In this document: piece after piece, positions 1 to 10,587 of the stretch | Layout: the number at the start of each line of letters is the position of its first letter | How positions within the stretch are numbered: position 1 is the stretch's first letter | DNA from: Cryptomeria japonica | Taxonomy: Eukaryota; Streptophyta; Pinopsida; Cupressales; Cupressaceae | Length of the DNA stretch: 64,000 nt | Reading direction: 5' to 3' | Assembly: GCF_030272615.1 (NCBI RefSeq) | Contig: NC_081414.1 | Coordinates: forward strand, 50,621,136 to 50,685,135 | Notes under the pieces: model-generated | Database searches by the model: none | What the model was told of the DNA's origin: nothing | The model's input: the letters and a program-made list of their open reading frames with translations, nothing else | Translations under genes and position numbers: made by a program

Positions 1-105
1 TAATTTAATTTGGTATATTATACTGAAACGTGATTTCATAACTAACATTTCAACTTCTATATAACTAGTTCTATAGCTCGGTCTTCTTGCCTATGAAGAA
101 AGACC

Positions 106-3100
106 ATGTCAGATAATATCAACGAACAACAAAATAAGGAGACAATTGCTAGATTGTGGTCTAACTTGAAAAGAAAAGGTGATGGAAAATGTTATTGTCC
201 CTGCAAAATTTGTAAGGGGTTAAAGGCTAGAAGACTTCTAATCAAAACAACTAAGAAACATTGTAGGCTACATGGTCACATTGAAGGTGGACATGATTAT
301 CATCCATTGGTAAGTTTTTCATTATATCATTTTAACAATTTATATACATAATAAATCACTTGATGATGAGATAATCATCATGGTTTATTTATGTTTATCA
401 ATTTTATATAGGTTGAGCACCCCGGAGCACATGGTATGGATCGACACAACCCAGGGCATATGGTTTTCGAAGTGGGCAAACATGGAGGTGTGAATATCGA
501 AGCTGAAGATAATGATCCCATGGAAGATGATGATCATGAGCCAGAAAACACAATTGAAGATGATGGTACAAATACATTGATCCATGACACATTTAGTACT
601 CGCATAGCTGATCATGATGATGAAGATGACCTTGATGTTGTTCATGATTTCCCTCTACTTGAGAAGGCATTTGAGGCCCTTTACGAAGGCTCGTAGACAA
701 CTCTTCTCTCCGCTGTATTGTTGTTGGTGAACTTGAAGGTTATGAATGGTTTATCCAACATAACAATCTCACGTATGTTAAGGTATGTCATATATGTCAT
801 AATAAACTGTGAATCATGTTGTACAATTAATATTCTTTATATTAACAAATTATATTTTTTTGTTGTAGATTGATAGGTGAGTTTTTGTTACCACCATCAA
901 ATATTCTACCTCGCTCATACTGAGAATTATCTGCCGTTATGAAATATATTGGAATGGAGTATCAAGCAATAGATGCTTGTCCCAATGATCATATTATATA
1001 TCACAAACAACATGAATTTTGAACTGAATGCCCTGAATACCATATCAGTAGATATCGAACAAATCAAATAACAAAAAGGTTTTCTCGCAAGGTTCTTCGC
1101 TATATTCCCATTATTCCACGTATGTAACGATTATTCAAGTGCACTAGCTTGGCACAATTTATGGATTACCATGCACACAATAGAAGTCGAGATGACATTA
1201 TTCGAATGCCTATAAATAGTTCAACATTTATGGACATAGAGGAAAAGTGGCCACACTTTAAAGAAGAACCTCGTAATCTCAGACTTTCATTGGCAGCGGA
1301 TGGTGTCAATCCATTTGGAGAGATGATATCCGTTTACTCAGTGTGGTCTATTTTTGTTATCAACAATAACATTCCTCCATGGATGTCAATAAAGAGGGAG
1401 CACATAATGTTGGCAATGATTGTTCCAGGTATTTTATCATTTAAATATAGTCATCTAAATTTAATTATAAATATTACAGTAAAATGGTCATAATAATTAT
1501 GTAACGTGTTTGTTCATTTGATTAGGTAAGTACCAAGTTAAAGATATGAATGTATATTGACGAGTTGCTGGAGTTATGGAATGGTGTCACTATGTATGAC
1601 GTCTCTAGACCAATATGACAAAGACAATTTCAATTCCATGCGATGCTTCTATGGACAATACACGATGCCCCAGGGCTAACACATTTTTGTGGGATTTTAT
1701 AGTGTTTAAGTTGTGCATGAACATTATAATTCAAAAAATTATCACATTTAATCCAATTATACATTATCTTGTAGGTCTTCAAACAAAGGGAAAATTTGCA
1801 TGTCCTGTTTGTGGTCCAAAGATGAAATCTTGTCATTCAAAAAGTTTAAGAAAGCAGGTGTTTGATGAGTATAGGCACTTTTTCCACAAAAATCATAAGT
1901 ATCGAAATACTGAAAAATATCTTTTCAATGGTAAAGAAGAGAATACATCAAAGGCACGAAGAATGACACCTCACTTGTGGAAGTTGGAATATAATAGAAT
2001 TAATCATCAAGGTAATGCCATTCCATCTATTGGTTTGTCATAAAACATCTTTTCTATTTTGTTTTGTTTACTGATGATGTGATTGATGATCATGAAGGTC
2101 GTGAAGGCATAAATGACCACCTTCCTAAGGGACTAAAAAGTTATCCCCGACAATTTAGTAGGTTGCCCTACTACGAGCAGTTACAAATTGTTCATTTGTT
2201 TGATACTATGCATATTGGAAAGAATATAACAAAGACATTATGGAAAATATTGGATGGAAGGCGTGACAAAGAAAAAAATGTCAAAATATGTAGTGACATT
2301 GAGGATTCCAACCATGCAATGATAAATGTCAATCAAATAGCCATGGAGACCAGATTAATATAAGTGAGCTTCCTTGGTTATTAAAGGACGAGCAAATCAA
2401 TGCTATAAAAGAAGTCATACGAAAAATTCGATTTCCCACAGGATTTTCTATGAACATAAACAATCTCATATCAAAGAAAAGTGAATTTGGGCCAGGGATG
2501 AAAACACATGATTGGCATACCTTCATTAAGGTAATTCATGTTCTTGTGTTTTTACTATGTATTTAAGTACAATGCGTACGTGTAATTTTCATTGTATTAT
2601 GTTAGAAAAAAATGAAAAGATAATTTTATAATTGTTGCAGTACGTTCTACCTCTATCTCTCCCAGACAACTTCGACAATAATGTCAAGCAAGTCATATAT
2701 GATCTTGGAAAATACATGAGGTAAGTAGTGATATTTGTTCTGTTCGTTGTATAGATATTATATTTGCTATTTCTTTTACTTGTTATGTAATATATTTTTT
2801 TGCATCTTGAATATCTTGTAGGTGGTTGTCATGTAAAGAAATCCATAAAGATGATATAAAATATTGGAAGAGAAAAATTCCTCATTTAATGTGTGAAATG
2901 CAAAAGTGTCTACCTCCAGCTTTTTTCAATGCACAAGAACACTACCTCATACACCAAGTTGAGGAGATTGAATTGTGTAGACCTGTACACACTAGGTCAA
3001 TGTGGATGGTTGAGAGACACTTGAAATTTTTGAAGGCTTTGGTTCGATAAAGAGCACATCCTGAGGGTTCTATGGTGGAGGGATATTTGGTATACGAGAC

Positions 3101-4176
3101 TATGGTGTACATTTGTGAATATCTTCCTAAGTTTGCAGCAAAGATCCACATCGATCGCATTTGGGATCCCAACCCCATTAACAAATTCGAAGGGGAGTAC
3201 TTGACGGGGAAAGGTAGATTGAGGAAAGTGAGAGGTAATTATAAGATGTTATTGTAGTCAATTAATTCTTAATCTTCAAAATAAATCGGTTGTAAGACGT
3301 ATATTTATTTTTTATACAGTTGGTCGACAGTGGGATGCACTAAATTTGTATATTGCAAACAATCTTGACTGGATGACGGTATGGATTGAACGTTGTCAAC
3401 ATTCTGGACGCTCGTTAACATGGGAGGGTGTGGCTTCATTGGTTAAAAAAACTCATCGTAATGGAGATTCCAATGTTACACAAAGGGAAATTGATTTAGC
3501 ATATGGTTTAAGAGATAAACAGGTATGTATAAATTTATTAATCACCCATATGTTTATCAACTCACAATGCAATAAATTTTACATGTTTGACATATCGCAG
3601 GTCAAACACCTCAATGCTATGTGCTGCAATCGTCATAAATTTTGCATAAAAAAGTTGGATGACATGAAGAAAACTTGTGATTCTGGCATCACTGCAGTCT
3701 TTGAGGTGACAAATATTTCATCAAGAAATGGCATACATCCTCAATAGTCTCAAAATTGATACTATGACATTTTGGATGATATACTTGAGTGTGACTTTAA
3801 TTTCTTCAAATTAGTTTTGTTCGTTGTCAAATGGTATAGGCTACGATTGAATAAAAATGGTCTTGATAGAACTGTTATTGAACATGATAATGGTTTTACA
3901 ATGCTAAATATAAGGTCATTTGAACCAGTAGGGGATGAGCCCTGTGTTCTTCCAAACCAATGTGAGCAAGTATTTTACTCAAAGGTTCCACATAAACCGG
4001 GTTGGTCATTTGTTGTTAGACATGATCCAAGAGGAAGGCCGATAAAGTATAATGTGATGGAAGAAGAAGATATCGAAGAAGTAGAAGATGAAGTGGATGA
4101 TGATCACGATCAAAAGTTTCTCAATGATGATGGAGAAGAAGAAGAAGAAGAAGAAGAAGAAGAAGAAGAAGAAGAA

Positions 4177-4213
<37 letters not shown>

Positions 4214-4323
4214 GTGATGGTGGTGGTGGTGGTGGTGGTGGTGGTGGTGGTGGTGATGGTGATGGTGATGGTGATGATGGTGATGATGATGCCAAAGACG
4301 TTGATGGTGATGCTGCTACTGCT

Positions 4324-4354
<31 letters not shown>

Positions 4355-4392
4355 TTGGCGATGATGACTTTGATGTTCATGATGATGAATGA
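106..4392 (+). pseudogene. TNP2-type CACTA transposase gene, ten exons, decayed
   Basis: This gene would code the transposase that cuts and moves the CACTA element in the nucleus. I traced exons by frame and GT/AG sites: 106-309, 412-782, 869-1428, 1526-~1680, 1775-2011, ~2098-2530, 2641-2720, 2822-3234, 3320-3522 and 3601-4392. The order matches the family: an N-terminal Cys-rich segment (CYCPCKICKG) like Transpos_assoc; the TNP2 core (Transposase_21), with motifs such as EPRNLRLSLAADGVNPFGE and a DxMHI-type motif near 2205; DUF4218 (2822-3234, YWKRKIPHLMCEMQKCLPP); and DUF4216 (about 3760-4050, PGWSFVVRHDPRGRP). Breaks are stops at 694, 921, 1020, 1125, 1616, 3048, 3745 and 3757 and frameshifts near 1555 and 2360. 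The first ATG is chosen because the family Cys-rich domain follows at once. Family identity is certain; some exon borders are inferred. Confidence 0.85.
4132..4362 (+). repeat. Triplet microsatellite block coding the acidic tail of the TNP2-type protein
   Basis: Successive triplet runs read GAA, GAT, GGT, GAT/GGT mixtures, GCT and again GAT. In the transposase frame they code runs of Glu, Asp, Gly, Asp/Gly, Ala and Asp. The frame stays open through all of them to the stop at 4390. Triplet expansion or contraction keeps the frame, so length can vary without breaking the gene. The long Lys/Met, Ile/Phe and Ser/Pro frames seen here in other registers are by-products of the repeat. Confidence 0.9.
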
Positions 4393-5481
4393 AATGTATG
4401 AGGTATGTGATTAGTATATTATCTATTTAATATTGACTTCTTGATAAAATTTTTTTTACATAATTAATTCATTATGTTTTGAATTCTAATGCCATTACAT
4501 AATTAATTCATGATGCACCTTTTAATATGGAGATTGAGATAGGGAGAGTGACTATTTATGTGACATTTTTTAAACTGTGTTTATTTATGGAAATTGGATT
4601 GTTTATTAGCTATGCGATGGATGTTGATTTAAAATACATATGTGATGGATCACATGTTTGTGATGATGCATGTGACATTTTTTGAACTTTGTGTTTATTT
4701 ATAGAATGTGGATGTTTATTACCTGTTGGATGGATGGTGATTTATGATACATATGTGATGGATTACATGTTTATGATGACAAATATGTGATGCTAATTGT
4801 GATGCTCAGTTACATATATGATGATACATCATGTGATGCTTATGATGCTTATGATACGTATGTATTTATTGTTTATCAACTTACAAATGTAGTAATGCTT
4901 ATGATGCTCAATTGATGGTGTTGATTTCAAGTATAGTCCTTGTGTGATGCTATCACCCTTGGTGGGAACAGGTCGTTGACTATAGACATCATCAACCATT
5001 TAGTTGAGGATCCTGCATAGTCTACATAAAGTAAAGGTAAGGAATTAAAAAATTTACAATGATTTTGATGACTTATTTTTATTATTTAATACTCTTTTTG
5101 TCTATAAAGTTCATGTTGTTCATGTTGTGTACTATGTAATTTTTAGCTAACATAAGATAATTGAATTACATTGTAAAGACCCTGAACCCCTTTGACGAGG
5201 ATCCTGCATAGTCTCATGGATGGACAAGTATAACTAGTCAATACACCCTATAGAAACAATTTATTTTTTAAAAATTACTTGGAAAACAAACTTCCTTAGT
5301 TTTTCATACCTCAACATTAGCAACAAATCTAATAGAGTTATCAACACTTGAGGCCCCAGTTGGACTTATTCCAATTTGAATCTCAAAATCAACTTTAGGG
5401 CCGACTTCTTCATCAACATTAACCTCATTTGCAAAATTTCTTTCTCATTACCAATTAACTCTCTCATTTCATGGAGTGCAG
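4393..5481 (+). other. Region between the two CACTA genes
   Basis: No coding signal is seen. The stretch is AT-rich and full of irregular TGTGATG/TGATGCT words (about 4560-4930). The 17-base phrase GAGGATCCTGCATAGTC occurs twice (near 5005 and 5198). It probably holds the 3' UTR of the transposase gene and the promoter and 5' exon(s) of the second gene. An AG acceptor at 5480-5481 opens the next coding exon, so an upstream start exon must lie here or has been lost. Confidence 0.45.
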
Positions 5482-6224
5482 GTACCCCCAAATAGGTATT
5501 TGTCAGATCTATCTTCATCGAGTGAGGAAAATGCAGGAATAGAAAATGAAAGTGACACATGTAGTAGGTCTACAATAGGGAGATCAACAAGAGGTCAAAA
5601 GATTAGAAGAAAATTCAATAAACGCATGAAATTTTTCCTTGCTCAAGGGGGGTCATGTTATTATGATGATGAGACCAAAGGCGACATTGAGGTGCCACTG
5701 AGGTACAAACATCTACAGAAACAATGGGTGTCCAAGGAACTTCCTCCAATAAACATCGATTTTTGTGTTAACGATAGGATATATCGCATAACACCTTTGT
5801 CGTTACATGGTTTAGGCTTATTTTTCATGGACGACATAAAGGTCTATTACAATAAAGTTGTTGAATTGATGGAGTTTGTTGGACCTTGTTACAATTACAA
5901 TAATTTGATGCAAATTGTTAAATATAAAAAAAGTATAAGTAGGTATGCACTGTCAACAAATTATATACAACAGAAAGATAATGATCAAAGTAAACGAGTG
6001 GCTATATACATTGATGGTCGACCAAAAGCAACAGGGAATATTATAGGTTTTATAAATAGTACATGACCTGGGTCAACTAATAAACAACCCAAATGCATAT
6101 TTGAGGCGCCGGAGGGAAATCATGTATTTGTATGTGCGATAAAATCAATAAGTGCAGACGAAGAGCTTCTAATCGATTACAGTTTGAATCGTATAGATAC
6201 AAATAAAGTTAATATCATGGGGGT
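5482..6224 (+). pseudogene. SET-domain-like module at the start of the second CACTA gene
   Basis: After a splice acceptor the frame codes a Ser/Glu-rich N-terminus, a basic patch (about 5590-5630) and then a SET-like fold. Visible pieces are the N-terminal SET motif GLGLFFMDDIK, the core IDGRPKATGNIIGFINST, and the C-terminal HVFVCAIKSISADEELLIDY, which matches the xEEL..DY end of SET domains. SET proteins methylate lysines, usually on histones, using S-adenosylmethionine. The usual NHS/C pseudoknot motif reads NST here, so normal activity is doubtful. A TGA stop at 6064-6066 interrupts the frame just after that motif. The module lies between the two transposase genes, in the same orientation. 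Whether it is fused to the downstream Transposase_24 exons is inferred from order only. It could also be a separate captured host gene. Confidence 0.6.
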
Positions 6225-6359
6225 GGTACGTACTATATACCATTTAAATTAACCAACCTCCAATTAATGAATCCAATATACCATTTTATTATGAAGTTTT
6301 TTTGCTAAGTCTATTGGTTTAATTTCGCTAACGTTTTTAATATTTTTTCTTTGTCACAG

Positions 6360-7490
6360 GGTGACATGGATCCATCACATATCGCAGACAGGGATGTAGG
6401 TTGCGACACTTCTAACGAGTAGGTAAACCTCATTGTAATTGTACAAATTAGATAGAAGCAAACTGTTACATTATTATGTTCTTTTTTTAGTGATTTAGAA
6501 TAATTTTGTAATTGTTAATGATATTCTTGAAACCAACGGATGTTCAAGGAAAGGGAAAGGGAGCTGCAGTACCTAAGAACCTCTCTAGGGATGTGGAATC
6601 AATATGGTTAAGCGATGATGACCTTGAAGATTCCACACACCCTATGAAATTCATAAAAAAACCTCTTAGAAAAATTACTAAAGAGATTGTTGCTTTGGCA
6701 GCCATGCATCCTATTACTGATGAGATACGAGAGGGTGGAATTATTGATTTGGACAACAGAAAACTTGCAAGTAAGCAATAATGAAAGCTTTAATTATAAC
6801 AAAAGTTCAATTATGGTTTATATTTTATTCTCTTTTATGTCATTAACTAAAATATGTATGTATTGTTTTTACAACAATTTATCCACCCTCATGAAAGTCT
6901 TTGTCATGATCAGAGTGTTGTAGGTTCTTCAGGTGATGACAATTTTCTTGTATTATCGCTTGCTTGGCTTATCACTCCGAGTCCCCAAAACACATCATAC
7001 TTGATACTGCCAATCTTCAAAATAAAGGTTCATCCTTGTTTACAATTCTTGCACTTTTCATATATTTAATGTATTATTCTTTAGGTGCTATCAATGTTCC
7101 TGTGCAAATGCCGCTGTTGCCTCATCAGAGGTGAGCCTCACCTGTATTGCCGACTACAATGTCAGCAACACGTAGCATGCATACATCCTCTACTGCACGT
7201 CATATTGGCCTGCCCATTGTTGGTAGATCCCTCTTTTTCTCTATCTTCTATTATGTGTTTATTTCCCTTCAAGCGTGCTTTCTTGAATTCTAATGCCATT
7301 TCATAGTGGATTCATTTTTTGCAGGAGGAGATGCACATGAGGATGTGCCAGAGGTGACTACTGTTGATAACATACCATCATTTCTTGGATCTTCTCATAT
7401 TGCTAGTACGGGAACGTTGTAGGCCACATTGGTGGTGAGCGACGAAGAAATGATTCCCTTAAAGATACAAAAGGTTCCAGGTACTTTAAA
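6360..7490 (+). pseudogene. Linker exons between the SET-like and Transposase_24 parts
   Basis: Short open stretches sit between plausible splice sites: about 6360-6424 (GDMDPSHIADRDVG), 6512-6775 (low-complexity, Lys/Asp-rich, including SIWLSDDDLEDSTHPMKF), about 6880-7030, about 7086-7220 and about 7323-7482 (EDVPEVTTVDNIPSFLGSSH). None resembles a catalytic family. The composition, rich in Ser, Thr, Pro and acidic residues, suggests a disordered linker of the second CACTA gene. Stops near 6420 and 7420 break it. Exon borders are guesses. Confidence 0.4.
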
Positions 7491-7570
7491 ATTATTATTA
7501 TATATACTCTAATTGTAATTTACTTTATGATCACTCATTTTGGACTAATGATCCCATGAATTTTTTTTCA

Positions 7571-8463
7571 GGCAATGATATTTTCTATAAACATCTTAGT
7601 GACATTGCATTGCAGCTATTTGGGCCCACCATACGTAAAAGGTGGTACATCATATGTGAACTAACCCTAATCCACTATTTTGATTTCATATAATGGCTAG
7701 AATAGTTTTCCTTTGATCCATTTCTTGAACTGTAATAAATGTAGCTTCAGTTCATTTTTGAATCTAACAGGTTTGTTTTTGCTTTAAAAGGTGGAATGAC
7801 CAAGGAAAAAGGTTAAAAGATGAATTGACAAACCAAATGGTTGAGTGGTTTGGAAATGACACCTTTGACAAAACCAAGCTCCTTGAAAAAGTTGGCACAT
7901 ATCTAAAGTATGTGAGGGACCAATACAAGACCCATTTAGAGAGGAACCTAAAGTATGAGTGTCCCCCCATGATTCTAGAGAGGGAGTGGAAGGACCTAAT
8001 TTTGGATGCCAAGGAGAGAATTGAAAGGAAAAAAAGGAAATACACCACCAGATGCCAGAAGAAGGTACGGGATACTATTAAGAATGTAATTATGTACTAA
8101 TTAATTACTCTTTATATTTATATAATATAACATATTTCAAACTTTTTATAGATTGAGTGACACGTCAAAGGCAACCAAGGAAAGAAAAGAAAATCATGAG
8201 CAACACAAACTCGGCTCTGGTGGTTATATGAAACTTGCTGCACGAATTGTAAGTATCTCATGTAAACGAAATATTGCAAACGATTTTTTTTTAATCAAAC
8301 AATGCAAGCAAAATTCACGATACCAAGCAAAAATGCAGGGCTCTGAATTCAATAGAGCGCCCACAGAAGATGGCAAGAGAATTGCCTACCAACAAGGCTA
8401 TTGAGCCATGGCTGATCAACTACAAGAATTGAGTGGGTATACACAACATTCGAGTGCATCCGT
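7571..8463 (+). pseudogene. Transposase_24-type (plant Ptta/En/Spm) domain exons
   Basis: Three exons (about 7571-7640, 7790-8088 and 8150-8250, plus a short one at 8339-8463) code a Lys-rich helical protein. It contains KHLSDIALQLFGP, then KLLEKVGTYLKYVRDQYK, the motif CPPMILEREWKDLILDAKER, and then the S-DTSKATKERKENHEQHKLGSGGY block. The last block is the hallmark of the plant En/Spm Transposase_24 family, whose members resemble the TNPA accessory protein that binds subterminal repeats. The exon after it (GSEFNRAPTEDGKR) ends at a GT near 8471, in whose intron Copia-1 has inserted. The first frame of the last exon meets a TGA at 8402. Family call is good; exact role is inferred from Spm. 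Confidence 0.65.
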
Positions 8464-8594
8464 CACACAGGTAAATATGCTAAATGGAAATTGTTTCAAA
8501 TTGAATACTTTACCAATAATCTAATTGATGTTGAGTTCCAACATAAAGTGACTATATTTGTTTTAAATAAGCAAGCAATTATAACAATGTGCAT

Positions 8595-10149
8595 TGCTAG
8601 TTCTGATACTAAATGTAAGTACAGATCCAATAGCCAACAAGATGAGAGGAGGGGGGGGGGGGGGGTGAATCATACAAACTTAATCTTCCATAAAAACATC
8701 AGATTCAACCTCGGTAACATATATTTTAGTAATATAACCAAAACTGTTAAACATGCAAACTCAAAAGCATATAAACATCATAAACCTCATAACACCAGAT
8801 TTAACGTGGAAGCCCAAATAGGGAAAAACCACTATGGGATTTCGGACCCACTAAGAAATATACTCTTCTAGAGTATGCTCAATTAAAAGCAAATCTTGTT
8901 AAAGATTACAAACACATTGCTAGATGTGACCCAGTTAAAGGATTTCCCTCAAATCTGTTAGGATCTTCACCTTGTTAGAAGTGACCTTGTTAAAGGATTT
9001 CAAACACTCAATCAAAATGTCACCTTGCTAGAGGGTTTTACAAATAAGTCTATTAAGTCCACTCGGTTAAGAGATTTTCTGTCACTTTCACAAAATAACA
9101 GTAATAAAATCTATCTGCAACTTCACATCTAAAATGCTAAAGTAGATTCTTATTTGTTCAATACAATCTAGACATAGAACTAATCTTGTCCATCTGCTGG
9201 GCTTCTATACTCTATTATTCAAACAGGTCTTCAAGCTTCTGTGCTTGGTAATCACTATGTAGCATCCCTGTGCATACACTTGCCCACATACATTGTTTAT
9301 CAACAGTTCCCTATTTATAAACAATTAGCTAACCGCTTAATCTCCTTGATCGCATTTCCCATGATCAATCATAGCCATCAGATCTTCAAACTTGTCTAGG
9401 TTCAATGCATCTTTCGATCTGAAAACGTTTTACCCCGCCTAGGAACTTGCATACCTTTCTTGAAACTTGTGCTAGGGTATTGCGATTCAATATGAACTAT
9501 AGATCTTCATTTCGACTTTCCTTTGCCATAGATTAATTTAACAAACTTTTTTTATGGCATACCAATCATTTAACCAGTTCTAGCTCATCAGCTTCCTTCA
9601 TTAAATAATGCATGTAACCATTTAATGCATTCTGTTATAGCTCGGTTACAACTCGGTTATAACTCGGTAAATACTAAACTTCACTTGGTAGACATTCTGC
9701 CTTCATTAACTGATAGCGATAACCTTAGGGTTTACCAACTAGGTTCCTTAGGGTTTACCGACTAGGTTCTTTGCTTGGTAACATAGTATAGTATTAACCT
9801 TACAATTTACAACATATGTATGATGTTAAAACAATCTAAACATCATGATCTCATCATTGTTTGACTCGGTAATAGTTGCCCATTGAATACCTTATTCATC
9901 CCCTTATTCATCCTAATCTTTCCTGTGTCTTTTACCGACATCTTTATATTCTTCAAATCTTACTTCTCAAGATATGGCAACATCATACTAAATTAGAAAA
10001 TCAATTTCTTGACATCAATGACAAAATAATAATACCAAGATAGTAAATATCCTTAAACAGTTATATCCATAGTCATCAACAGCCTTCTCAATATCCTTAT
10101 TGAAATGCCAACAATCTTTCATTGTCTGTTATAATTCCAAATGCTAACA
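8595..10149 (-). repeat. Copia-1 3' LTR
   Basis: In the sense direction it runs from TGTTAGCATT to AGAACTAGCA. The second base pair of the terminal consensus is changed here (CTAGCA instead of CTATCA). It holds a poly-G run near 8650-8665, a block near 8808 also found in the element D LTRs (GTGGAAACCCAAATGGG type), a TATA-like box on the minus strand at 9311-9320, and clustered CTCGGTNA words at 9641-9670. Confidence 0.9.
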
Positions 10150-10163
10150 ATCTCCCCCTTTGG
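10150..10163 (-). other. Copia-1 polypurine tract
   Basis: The sense strand reads CCAAAGGGGGAGAT directly next to the 3' LTR. This is the primer site for plus-strand DNA synthesis. The same tract with the same flank (CATCAATGCC before it) is found in Copia-2, Copia-3 and, with one change, element D. Confidence 0.85.
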
Positions 10164-10587
10164 CATTGATGGCAAAACCAATTTATTTGACCTTAAAAAG
10201 TTTTGGATTGCTGTGATTCTGAAATGCTAAAATGCTCTCCCCCATACATTAGACGTCTCCTCTTTTCTTCAGTCTTCTTTCCAATTTGTATTCTTCTCAG
10301 TTTTCTCCCCCTTAAATTAGTCTTCCCCCCCTTTGACAACAATGCCAAAAAGTAAAGAACTAAAACATAGTTTCTTTTTGTATGAAGTGATTTCCTGCTG
10401 TTGTGTATCAATTCAGTCTTGGTCAGAGCATTTTGTCTTCAATTCTTGTTCCCTGTATTGTGTCCTGTATTATTTCATGTAATATTTCCTGTACACCTTT
10501 AGAAAACATCCTAAAGTGTGTAAATCAACATCAACACCTAAAAGATATTCGATAGAGTCATCAGATTGATGCTTTCACAGAACTCGG
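10164..10587 (-). other. Copia-1 internal 3' untranslated region
   Basis: There is no conserved coding here. The stretch is pyrimidine-rich on the + strand, with several TCTCCCCC-like tracts (purine tracts in sense), e.g. near 10240 and 10310, that could act as extra polypurine tracts. Confidence 0.5.

Noticed and set aside
4088-4414. Frame with long Lys and Met runs, and the reverse frames with Ile/Phe and Ser/Pro runs
   Set aside because: They are other registers of the triplet microsatellite that codes the acidic tail in the transposase frame.
8650-8666. Poly-G runs in the Copia LTRs as G-quadruplex signals
   Set aside because: Run length differs between copies (7 to 14), as expected from slippage and assembly noise; there is no spaced G-tract pattern.
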